DNA of 15,461 nt, from assembly GCA_025677825.1 (NCBI GenBank), contig JAIXMO010000131.1:1-15461 (forward strand), given 5' to 3'. A program made the position numbers and the translations under genes. The notes beneath the pieces are model-generated. The model saw nothing but the letters and a program-made list of their open reading frames with translations. It ran no database searches and was not told the origin of the DNA. This DNA comes from Helicostylum pulchrum. Its lineage: Eukaryota > Mucoromycota > Mucoromycetes > Mucorales > Mucoraceae. Every line of letters starts with the position of its first letter. Position 1 is the stretch's first letter. This document shows, piece by piece, positions 6,170-14,459 of this stretch.

Positions 6170-7775
6170 TTATAGTGATCTTCTACTCTTTTTACGCTTA
6201 TTAGCATTTATGAGCTGAGACTTATTTTGCTCTGTCGATCTTGTTCTTTTAACTGGTTTAGAAGTTATTGTGTTATTTTGATCTTTAATTTGTTCCAATA
6301 ACTTTTTATTCGCTTTATTTACAGCAGTTATACTTTCAGGGATTTCACCAATTCTTCGCCAGTATTCAGTTATGAATTTAGGATCTGTGAAGTTAGAAGG
6401 TGGCTCCCAGGAATTAAAGGATTCATCATAATTTAACCACTTACATTTATATAGGTAACTGTTTTTATTCTTGTCATATTTATGACCTATAATTGCCTCA
6501 ACTTCAAAATAATTATCATCTTTAATTATATTATTTGATGTTACTTTTAGTAGTGAAGGAGGATAATTTCTTGGTTCAAGAAATCCTTGTTCATTTTTAA
6601 GTACATATGTGCCAGCTGCAGTTTTTCTAACAGTAGTATAATAACCCTTATAATGTGGATCTAATTTACTTTGTCTGTCAGTTATTAAAATCATTACTTT
6701 TGAGCCATTAGGAATGTCAATCATTTTATGTTTGGCATCAAATTTAGATTTCTGCTTCTCTGTGACCTGTTTTACTTGTTCATATATAGCAGGATAAACA
6801 ATCTCCGTCATGTGACGTATCTTATTGTGTAGATCGTCATTTATTTTACGCGTTGCTTTTATATCTTTTTCCTGACTAAAGTCTTCGAAGTCATTTGGAT
6901 TCCTGCCGAACATTAACGAGAATGGAGTACTTTTTGTTCTTATATTATACTTGCTATTTAAGAATAGCTGTGTTGGAGCAACCTTACAGTCCCAATCGGC
7001 AACATTACCATTTATTTGTTTTTTTATGGTCTTAACAGCAGATTGAACAGCTCTTTCTGAAGCGCCATTACTTCTTGGATGGTACACAGAAATTAAAGCA
7101 TGATCAAACGCAATGTGCTTTCTGATTGTAGTCATTATTTTATTGACGAATTCGGAACCATGATCGCTCTGTAGTTTTTTAAATGGACCAAAAGTGCAAA
7201 TCACGTTTAATAGTTCGTTACACACAGTCGTAGCTGATTTATCTGGTATAGCTTTTAAAACGTAATATTTTGAAGCTATGTCTATCATTACTAACAAATA
7301 CTGATTACCTTGTTTAGAACAAATGAAAGGACCAGTGAGATCAATTCCCCATGCTTCACCAGGAAGTGTTGCAAGTACAGGTCTTAATGGGTTAAATCCC
7401 TTACGTGTGATTACATGACGTTGGCATTGAACACATGCTTGTATCAAATCATTTGCATCTTTTTTAATGTTAGTCCAGTATATGCCTTTTCTTTTGATGG
7501 CGTTTAGTAATGCCTCCTCACCGAAGTGCCCCTTGAGGTGTTCAAGTTTCAAAAGGTCATCACGTTCTTTTTGTGAAGGAGGTGTGAAATATTCACCACT
7601 AGTTATACTTGGTAAGTTTTCCAATCTAGCAGCACTATTTCTCATTACTATTTTATTTTTATATGTTTTATCCCCACCCAATTCATTTGACTGGGTTGAA
7701 GACGTTTCAAATAACCGGGACAAAGTATCAGGTAAGATATTATCAATGCCAGGTAAATGAATTATACGAAAATCG
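6170..7775 (-). pseudogene. Chromovirus 1 pol, 3' half: RNase H end, integrase and chromodomain
   Basis: This frame is the continuation of the 9684-12766 gene beyond the inserted transposon. It opens with the end of RNase H, including the PDTLSR block with the last acidic residue. Counting from the Leu-Ser-Arg codons at 7723, the integrase zinc finger is H62, H66, C97, C100. The catalytic triad is D128 (WGIDLTGPF), D187 (QSDHG) and E223 (NGASERA), with 35 residues between the last two. A GPY/F-like module lies at about 340-380 (HYKGYYTTV). A chromodomain lies at about 405-457 (YLYKCKWLNY, FNSWEP), a module known to guide integration to histone-marked chromatin. The final 55 residues are basic. 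There is no stop inside; it is a fragment only because the Merlin-like element separates it from the rest of pol. Confidence 0.92.
7767..7775. repeat. Target-site duplication, left side of Merlin-like copy B
   Basis: CGAAAATCG here is repeated at 9684-9692, on the other side of the inserted transposon. The pol frame reads the same Asp-Phe-Arg codons on both sides. Because the first and last bases could be shared with the element ends, the duplication could be 8 bp (GAAAATCG), the size usual for Merlin and IS1016/IS1595 elements. Confidence 0.88.
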
Positions 7776-7829
7776 GGGTCATTATCATTTTAGGTCTCAG
7801 GTTTATCTTTTTTATATAAATTTAGATAT

Positions 7830-8678
7830 TCACAATAGGTTATTAATAGAATTAATTAATCCGTTTAATGATGTTTTTTTAAGTGAATTAAAAGTATACA
7901 ATGAGAATATATAGTCACTGTTTATTAATTTTTCATTACTATATATTAGATAGCTTATTTCTGTATTTTTTAGAAATCTTGATTTATTTTTGTCATATAT
8001 TTTTGAAACATCTGTAATATAATCATCATTTATTTCATTATTAGTATATCTGTAAAATATATTAGCAAATGTTTCTAATGTATTTCTATTATTAGCTTTT
8101 ATTTTTTCGTATAGGTCATTATTTTTCTTTAATTTCGTTAAATTATCTTTTAATTTATTTATAACTTTTATAACCTCTTTCTTATTATCTAATTTTTTAT
8201 ATTTATTTCTTTTGTTATCTTTATTTCTATCTTTTTCTAAATTCTCAATTAATTCTGGCATATAATCATCAGTTTCTTCACTATCTAATTCATAGTCTTC
8301 TTCCATAATATCTTTATTGCTATTATTATTATTATTATTTTCTATAGTTTTTATATATGCTGTATTATTAATCGTTTTTTTCTTATAAATGGATATAGAA
8401 TCATCTGTTTCAATATTCTCAATTAATTCTGGCATATCATCATCTGTATCATCATTATCTAGTTCATATTTTTCTTCCGTAATATATTTATTATCTTTAT
8501 TTTGAACTTCCGGTGTATTTTTGAAGCTATTTGAAATAGGTCTGTTAAAAGATTTATAGCATAGATTTTCTCGTTTTAATAAATGTACTTTATTTTCTAG
8601 TTTTTTTATTTTTTTTAATAAATGTATATACTTTACCTTTTTTATTCTAACATATAAATTGATATTATATGAAGCCAT
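7830..8678 (-). CDS. Transposon-borne accessory protein of unknown function, 282 aa (copy B)
   Basis: This protein is identical to the one at 485-1333. It starts with ATG 54 bp downstream of the transposase stop, in the same orientation, and is wholly inside the target-duplication boundaries, which proves it travels with the element. The two acidic motifs (about residues 68-90 and 126-148) have near-identical DNA around MPELIEN, pointing to an internal duplication. The basic, leucine-rich N-terminus and Lys/Asn-rich helical C-terminus bracket them. No catalytic motif is visible. The frame stays open and identical in both copies, which fits a recently active gene but does not prove selection. 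Candidate roles (transposase cofactor, end-binding protein, host-interaction factor) are inference. Confidence 0.8.
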   Translation of the reverse strand: MASYNINLYVRIKKVKYIHLLKKIKKLENKVHLLKRENLCYKSFNRPISNSFKNTPEVQNKDNKYITEEKYELDNDDTDDDMPELIENIETDDSISIYKKKTINNTAYIKTIENNNNNNSNKDIMEEDYELDSEETDDYMPELIENLEKDRNKDNKRNKYKKLDNKKEVIKVINKLKDNLTKLKKNNDLYEKIKANNRNTLETFANIFYRYTNNEINDDYITDVSKIYDKNKSRFLKNTEISYLIYSNEKLINSDYIFSLYTFNSLKKTSLNGLINSINNLL

Positions 8679-8732
8679 ATTATCTTAAATTTTATTTATT
8701 ATTAGAAATTCAATTTTTTTATAAAAATACTT

Positions 8733-9611
8733 TTAATCTTTTAAGAAATTTTTCCATATATTATTTTCTCTGTTTTTCTTTCTCCATTGATACTCTTTTA
8801 AATGCAGTAAAATATTTTTTTTATTACGATTTCTAGGAATAATACTTTGTTTTAAACCATTCCAAGTTCCTTCTATTGTGTTAGTGTGAACTCCAGTTAT
8901 TGGGTCCTTAAAATTCTTAGAATGATTTACAGTTTTATGCTTATATCCGATATTCTTTAAATTATTATAACCCTTCCAACAATCAGTATAAATAGTGGTA
9001 CCTTTTTTAATGTGTTTTTTTATAATTTCATCAATATTTTCAATATTTCTTTCTTCTATTGGAACTAAAAACATTTGTTTATTTTCATTCTTAATTTTAT
9101 TTTTTAGTCTACTCCTTTGAATACCTCCAATAATCCAAGCACCCTCAACATTATGTCCTTTATTATACTTTCTTTTAGCAATTTTAGTTTCGTCAATTTC
9201 AACAATTTCATTTCTACCACCAATTTTATTAGTTTTATTTAATATTTGCTTATTTTTAATATATTTTCTGTATATTTTATTATATGAGGATACTGTATTT
9301 TTACTAATTTTTAAGCTAGATGATATAAAAGATGAAGGTGCTTTACCCAAAAACAGATAAAGTATATGTAACTGTATATTTAATGGCAATCTCAATTTGT
9401 TAAATATTGTACTTCTAAGAGGAGAAAATGCTTTTCTACATTTATAAAACTTACAAACATATAATTTTTTCTTAAAATTTAATGTAGTGTCTTTTCCACA
9501 TTTTTCACATTTGAGATACCTATTAACGTAATTATTTTTTATTAAGTAGTTTAAAGCTTCTAATTCGTTATCGAATACTTTTTTTAAAGATTGGTAAGAT
9601 TCAATAAACAT
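8733..9611 (-). CDS. ISXO2-like (Merlin/IS1595-type) DDE transposase, 292 aa
   Basis: The first ATG is at 9609-9611; the frame runs open a further nine codons upstream from a TTG, but ATG is chosen for a eukaryotic gene. Residues 35-58 form a four-cysteine zinc ribbon (C35, C38, C53, C58), followed by a helical region at about 70-120 with KISKNTVSSYNK that looks like a helix-turn-helix. The catalytic residues are D140 (VEIDETKI), D210 (IYTDCWKGY) and the H-x-N-x-IE block with E247 (HTNTIEGTW). This order (zinc ribbon, DNA-binding region, DDE core with HTN-IE) is that of IS1595-family and Merlin transposases, usually about 250-350 residues. It is intact and identical to copy A over the shared 142 residues, so it may be active. 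Confidence 0.92.
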   Translation of the reverse strand: MFIESYQSLKKVFDNELEALNYLIKNNYVNRYLKCEKCGKDTTLNFKKKLYVCKFYKCRKAFSPLRSTIFNKLRLPLNIQLHILYLFLGKAPSSFISSSLKISKNTVSSYNKIYRKYIKNKQILNKTNKIGGRNEIVEIDETKIAKRKYNKGHNVEGAWIIGGIQRSRLKNKIKNENKQMFLVPIEERNIENIDEIIKKHIKKGTTIYTDCWKGYNNLKNIGYKHKTVNHSKNFKDPITGVHTNTIEGTWNGLKQSIIPRNRNKKNILLHLKEYQWRKKNRENNIWKNFLKD

Positions 9612-9683
9612 ATGTTTTATAATAATAAAATAATTCAATTTTTATATATTAAACTATATATGAGAGTTATATTGGGATACATC

Positions 9684-9692
9684 CGAAAATCG
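9684..9692. repeat. Target-site duplication, right side of Merlin-like copy B
   Basis: CGAAAATCG matches 7767-7775 exactly. To its right the RNase H frame of chromovirus 1 resumes. Confidence 0.88.
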
Positions 9693-12600
9693 TACTGGAG
9701 AATTGTATCAAACCACGAAACAAGCATAGGGTTGGCCGTACGTTGGGTATGGATATAGGTTAAAGCTTTATTGTCTGTGAATAGTGTAAATACAGAACCA
9801 TAGATGTACTTGTGAAAACGTTTAAGAGAAAAAACAAGAGCTAATAACTCACGTTTACACGCAGAATATCTACGTTCACTTTTTGACAAGCTTTTTGCAA
9901 TAAAAGAAATATACTTTATTTTACCATCTACTTTCTGCCACAATGCTGATCCAATTCCTGTTAGAGAAGCATCACAACTTATATAGAAGGGGGCATTCAT
10001 ATCAGGATAGGATAAAATAACGTCATTTAAGAGCGCTTTTTTCAGATTGTCAAAAGCAGCTTGATGTGTATTATTCCAAAGTTTATCAAGGGATTTTTCA
10101 TTTCTTAATTTATCAAGTGGTGCCATCATAGTTGAAACTTTTGGAATTAAGTTTCGGAAATAATTGATAAGCCCAGCGTACCTCATTATGTCGTGTCCTG
10201 ATTTGGGAGTAGGAAACTCAATGACATTTACTAGTTTACGTCGATCCATACTAATACCTTGTGGTGAAATTCTAAAACCAAGCAGATAAATTTCAGATTG
10301 AAATAGACAGCATTTGGCCGGATTTAACTTGAGGTTTACATCAGTTAATCTTTGGATGACTTGTTTAAGATGATCCTTATGTTCTTCAACAGAATTGCTT
10401 GCGCAAACAATGTCATCAACAAAGTATCTTACAAATGGTGAACCATCCAATACAATGCTCATTGTTCTTTGAAACTGAGAACTTACATGACGAATACCAA
10501 AGACAGTGCCAATAGGTTGGTATTGAACACCCTTCCAAGTAAACGCCAGTTTATGACAGTCGGCTGGATTTAATTTTAAAGAATTAAAAGCAGATTTCAA
10601 ATCAAGTGTTGAATAAACAGATGCACCTTTTAAATCTTCAAAGAGCTCACTGATTATTGGTAAAGGCATTCTATCAACTGTTTTAAGTAAAGCATTTATG
10701 TGACGTGGGTCATGACATACACGATATCCTGTTATATTTCCTTTGCCATCAGTTTTCTTTACGACAGTGAGAGGAGTATTCCATTCAGTGTTAGCAGGTG
10801 CTCTTTCAATAATACCAAGATCAATCCATTCAGCTATCTGATCATCAATAACCTTATGCATTTTTAAAGCAATTGGGTAAGGTTTTTTATATGCTGTTAC
10901 ATCAGTAGGAGTATCTAAACATACAACGCTTTCAGGTACTGTACAGAATACACCTTTAGGAATAGATTGATTTAATTTTATATATTTGTTTATAAATTCC
11001 ATAGCTGCATTATATTCATTAGGCTCACATGCAGGACATTTTTCACGAGCTGAGTTTTCTGCATCAATTGCTTCTAATAATTCACTCTTATTGTTATATC
11101 GTCTATCAGCTTCAATGACATCTTGAGTAGAATCATGATCATCATATGAAATTGGTAAACCATAAATGCCCATGCCTAATGATGACATATAATCAGTACC
11201 AATGCTTATCGAAAATTCATTATTATCATCGGTTAAATTCATTACTTCAAATTCTTTTTTTAGGGTTTTACTATTACAGCTAACTGTTAAAGTACAAGTT
11301 CCGATCCTTTTAGTATACACATCATTATCCGCTAATTTTATAAAATATTTGTATTGATTACTCTTATTAACTAGGTTTTTATTGATATGTTTTATATGAT
11401 TTATATTTATTTTATTTTCTTTACAGAACTTCACATCTACTGAACTGAAGACAGCGCCACAATCAAGTAAAGCAGTCGTTCTATAAGAATTATTAATTAA
11501 AATAGGAAAGGTTATGTTATTAGTCACAACTTTATTTACTCTTTTATCTTTTTTTAGTTTAGACTTACATTCAAGAGCTAGTTGAGCTAAACGATGCTCA
11601 TTGTCGTCATCGTCATTACTATTGTTACCATCCTCCATGGTACTGTCTTCATCAGTAGTATCGGGAGTATTGCTTCGACGAGCCATTCTTGATACCTTAG
11701 GCTTCTTTGCTTTAACAAATGCCTCGCAACGATGACCGTGGAACCAAGGCTCATCACAGTACGTGCATTTTTTCTGGAGAGCAGAAGAAGAGGAAGAAGA
11801 GGAAGTATAAGCTTTACTAGACCTTTGATGGTCTTTACCAGCAGAAGAAAAAGAATGGGAACTGCGTTTGCGAGATGAACGCTCATCGTTACCCTTGTCA
11901 CCATTATACGAAGAGGAACCAATAGAAGAAGAAAAAAGATCAGTATCGTTGGTGGAGGCAATTACCAAATCAATCATAGCGTCGATTTTTACAGGTAATT
12001 TACTGCCATACTGAGAGGACACAGCAACAGAGGCAACACGACGAACAGCTTCTCGTAAGGCACACCAAAAACAAAGAACAAGTTGTAAACCATCATGAAG
12101 ACCAGCTTGTCTTCTCAAGTTTTGGAATTTTGATGCAAACACACGAGTAGATTCACTGGCTTGCTGCTTTAAGGTCCATACCTTCACCATTAAAAGAAAC
12201 TTACGGTAGGGGGTATCAAAATGATCAAGAATTTTGTTACGAGCCTCAGACCAAGAGAGTAACTTATTTCTAAGCTTTTCATCAAACCAAGAGCGTTCTT
12301 CTTTGTTCAGAGACATAGGCAAGAGTCTCTCCCAGTGATCATCCATGTTAAGAGAATGAGCTTCCAAGACAGTTTGAAACTGTGTACAAAAATCATACAC
12401 AGAATCAAAGACTTCCAGATGTTTCTTGAACAAGGTGATATCCGTTTTAAGCTGCAAGAAAGGGAGACTTGAAGGAACCAAAGAGGACTTCTTTTCATCG
12501 GGCATCTTGACAGGTTCATGGATAGACTTGAAAATGGCAAAAGCATCCTTGGCATCAACATATTTTTTTTCAGCATCCTTACAAATTGCAAAGGCGTTCT

Positions 12601-12766
12601 TGGTATTGTCAGAGTCAGGATTGACCTTTTGGTAAGACAAATAATGTCCATAAAGAATAGAATATTGATTTTTTAAATTAATCAAATTTTCCTGAGCGGT
12701 TTCCATAAGACCATCAGCGACTTCAGGAGAAAGACTAACAGATACATTAGAAGACACATCTTCCAT
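9684..12766 (-). pseudogene. Chromovirus 1 gag-pol, 5' part: Gag, protease, RT, RNase H (truncated at both ends)
   Basis: One frame runs from a Met that is internal in the related gag to the transposon junction; 16 transposon-encoded codons follow before a stop at 9635. Residues 1-330 are Gag, ending in a Ser-rich stretch. A zinc knuckle lies at 333-346 (CTYCDEPWFHGHRC, C-x2-C-x7-H-x-C). A retropepsin-like segment near 435 reads ALLDCGA, with Cys in place of the usual Ser/Thr after Asp. RT spans about 600-850, with STLDLKSAF and YFVDD near 783. RNase H spans about 915-1028, with SCDAS, KRELLAL and FTDNKA; its last acidic residue is on the far side of the insertion. Gag and pol need no frameshift. 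The gene is broken by the head-to-head LTR on one side and by Merlin-like copy B on the other. Confidence 0.92.
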
Positions 12767-12770
12767 TGGT

Positions 12771-13109
12771 TGTCGTGATCTGGGATATAATTATTAAAAC
12801 TAACTAGACACACTTACATCATAGTCAAAGACTAGTATATTAAATGAAGCTAAGTAATATAAACTAAAAGTCTATCATATAAATTACATCATGAAATGAT
12901 ATAATGTAAAGACACTAATAAATATAGCTTACTAAAAATACTTAGTGCCTCTTTGGTAAATGGTATAAATACAACCTTAGAACAGGATTCTTATAATCCT
13001 CAGATCTCTTTTTATATAATAAAACACTTTAATCCAGTCTCACAGTATTTATACTTGACCCTCTCTTTTATTATATATATATCCTTATTCTACACTCCCA
13101 TTTACCACA
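12771..13109 (+). repeat. 5' LTR of chromovirus 2, 339 bp
   Basis: It starts TGTCGTGATC and ends CATTTACCACA. It is the same length as the minus-strand LTR at 5795-6133 and differs at three positions that I can count, all substitutions. It is followed after 24 bp by the gag ATG at 13134, so it belongs to the plus-strand element. To its left is the truncated minus-strand gag of chromovirus 1, with TTGGT as the candidate 5-bp target duplication. TATA-like sequences occur at 12963-12971 and 13011-13020. Confidence 0.93.
13011..13020 (+). promoter_or_regulatory. Candidate TATA box in the LTR
   Basis: TTTATATAAT lies 20-30 bp upstream of TCACAGTA (13040-13047), the segment complementary to sequence just after the LTR. 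That spacing fits a transcription start at the beginning of R. Another TATA-like site at 12963-12971 is an alternative. Confidence 0.35.
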
Positions 13110-13114
13110 TTTTT

Positions 13115-13122
13115 TACTGTGA
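13115..13122 (+). other. Candidate self-priming primer-binding site
   Basis: TACTGTGA, six bases after the LTR end, is exactly complementary to TCACAGTA at 13040-13047 inside the LTR. No TGG-starting site complementary to a tRNA 3' end is present. Tf1/sushi chromoviruses are known to prime reverse transcription from the folded 5' end of their own RNA. The match is only 8 nt, so this is a hypothesis. Confidence 0.4.
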
Positions 13123-13133
13123 ATTCTTTCGTA

Positions 13134-14459
13134 ATGTCTAACTCTCAAGAACCTAACTCTACTCAAGCAATCGCTAATAATAGTGAACATATTGCTGCTT
13201 CTGAATCTCCTCTTTCTCAGTACCAACCTATGGAAGATGTTGCTTCTGATGTCTCTATGAATCTTTCTCCTGGTATTGACGAAGATCTTAAAGAAACTGC
13301 AAAAGCAAACTTAGTTAATTTGAAAAATAAGTACTCTATTGTCTATGGTCACTACTTAGCTTATCAAAAGGTTAACTCTGACTCTGAAAATACTAGAAAC
13401 GCATTTGCTGTCTACAAGGATGCTGAAAAGCAATATCTTGATGCTAAAGATGCTCTAGCTATTTTTACATCCATTCATGAACCCATCAAGATGCAAGATG
13501 AAAAAAAGTTTTCTTTGGTACCTGCAAGTCTCCCTTTCCTCCAGCTCAAGACGGACATTGTTTTGCATAAGAAGAACCAAGAAATCTTTGACTCGGTATA
13601 TGACTTTTGTACGCAATTTCAAACAGTGTTGGAAGCTTATTCTTTAAGCATTGATGATCATTGGGAAAGACTTTTGCCTATGTCATTGAACAAAGAAGAA
13701 CGATCTTGGTTTAATGAGAAGTTAAGAAACAAGGCTTTTTCTTGGTTGGAAGCTCGTGATCGTATCTTGGACCACTTCGATACACCTTATCGTAAGATTT
13801 TATTGATGGTGAAAGTTTGGACCTTGAAACAACAATCAGGTGAATCAACTCGTACTTTTGCTGCCAAATTTCAGAATTTAAGAAGACAGGCAGATCTCCA
13901 CGATGGTTTACAACTTGTTCTTTGTTTCTGGTGTGCTCTTCGTGAGTCGGTACGTCGGGTTGCTTCTGTTGCAGTCTCCTCTCAATATGGTAGCAAACTA
14001 CCTGCAAAAATTGAAGCTATGATTGATTTAGTAATCGCGTCTACCAACGACACTGACTTGTTCTCTTCCTCTTCTTCTGGTTTCTCTTCTGGTACTCCTA
14101 GTGATAAGGGTAACAATGAGCGTTATAATCGTAAACGCAGTTCCCAATCTTTTTCTTCTGCTGGTAAAGACTTTAATCAGTCTAGTAAAGCTTATCCTTC
14201 CTCTTCTTCCTCTTCTTCTGCTGCACAAAAAAAATGCACGTACTGTGATGAGCCTTGGTTTCACGGTCATCGTTGTGAGGCATTTGTTAAAGCAAAGAAG
14301 CCTAAGGTATCAAGAATGGCTCGTCGAAGTGATACTCCTGATACTACTGATGAAGACAGTACCATGGAAGATGGTAACAATAGTAATGACGATGAAGACA
14401 ATGAGCATCGTTTAGCTCAACTAGCTCTTGAATGTAAGTCTAAACTAAAAAAAAGATAA
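13134..14459 (+). CDS. Chromovirus 2 Gag, 441 aa
   Basis: The ATG at 13134 is the first after the LTR; the frame is also open from a GTG at 13119, but ATG is preferred. The N-terminal 30 or so residues, before the Met-Glu-Asp-Val shared with chromovirus 1, are Ser/Asn-rich. A conserved helical Gag body follows (HWERLLPMSLNKEERSWF, FRNLRRQA-like FQNLRRQA, LCFWCALRE). Then come a Ser-rich linker and a zinc knuckle at 14235-14276 (CTYCDEPWFHGHRC) that would bind genomic RNA. The frame ends at TAA (14457-14459) because an A8 run replaces the A7 of chromovirus 1, where gag continues into pol. Gag forms the cytoplasmic particle of the retroelement. Whether the stop is mutation, slippage site or sequencing error is open. 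Confidence 0.88.
   Translation: MSNSQEPNSTQAIANNSEHIAASESPLSQYQPMEDVASDVSMNLSPGIDEDLKETAKANLVNLKNKYSIVYGHYLAYQKVNSDSENTRNAFAVYKDAEKQYLDAKDALAIFTSIHEPIKMQDEKKFSLVPASLPFLQLKTDIVLHKKNQEIFDSVYDFCTQFQTVLEAYSLSIDDHWERLLPMSLNKEERSWFNEKLRNKAFSWLEARDRILDHFDTPYRKILLMVKVWTLKQQSGESTRTFAAKFQNLRRQADLHDGLQLVLCFWCALRESVRRVASVAVSSQYGSKLPAKIEAMIDLVIASTNDTDLFSSSSSGFSSGTPSDKGNNERYNRKRSSQSFSSAGKDFNQSSKAYPSSSSSSSAAQKKCTYCDEPWFHGHRCEAFVKAKKPKVSRMARRSDTPDTTDEDSTMEDGNNSNDDEDNEHRLAQLALECKSKLKKR

Larger units (their letters stand above)
7776..9683 (-). mobile_element. Merlin/IS1595-like DNA transposon, copy B, complete, 1908 bp
   Basis: The element lies between two copies of CGAAAATCG and interrupts chromovirus 1 pol. 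On the minus strand it has about 70 bp of leader, the transposase, a 54-bp gap, a second gene of 282 codons and a 54-bp trailer. The left end GGGTCATTATC is confirmed by copy A, where identity stops at the same base. The right end read inward is GATGTATCCC, or GGATGTATCCC if the duplication is 8 bp. The two ends share only a weak GG...TATC resemblance, so terminal inverted repeats are short or degenerate. It is far more AT-rich than the retroelement around it. Confidence 0.9.
5795..12770 (-). mobile_element. Chromovirus 1 (Ty3/Gypsy with chromodomain), 5' truncated and interrupted
   Basis: The order on the minus strand is truncated gag, protease, reverse transcriptase, RNase H, [Merlin-like copy B], end of RNase H, integrase, chromodomain, polypurine tract and 3' LTR. 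Gag and pol form one continuous frame, as in Tf1/sushi-type chromoviruses. The 5' LTR and about the first 30 gag codons are missing: the plus-strand LTR of chromovirus 2 begins 4 bp upstream of a Met-Glu-Asp-Val that is internal in the related gag. The missing part is expected beyond the right edge of the window, on the far side of chromovirus 2. Confidence 0.9.

Noticed and set aside
7663..7914. Plus-strand frames across the pol/transposon junction (also 7467-7760)
   Set aside because: Antisense to well-supported integrase and transposon genes and crossing an insertion boundary.
9635..9683. Last 16 codons of the long minus-strand gag-pol frame
   Set aside because: They lie inside the inserted transposon and are read only because no stop occurs before 9635; not part of the retroelement protein.
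11587..11961. Overlapping frames on either strand of the Ser-rich gag region (also 14028-14415)
   Set aside because: These are shadow frames of the Ser/Glu-rich gag coding sequence, which carries the zinc knuckle and is conserved in the correct frame.
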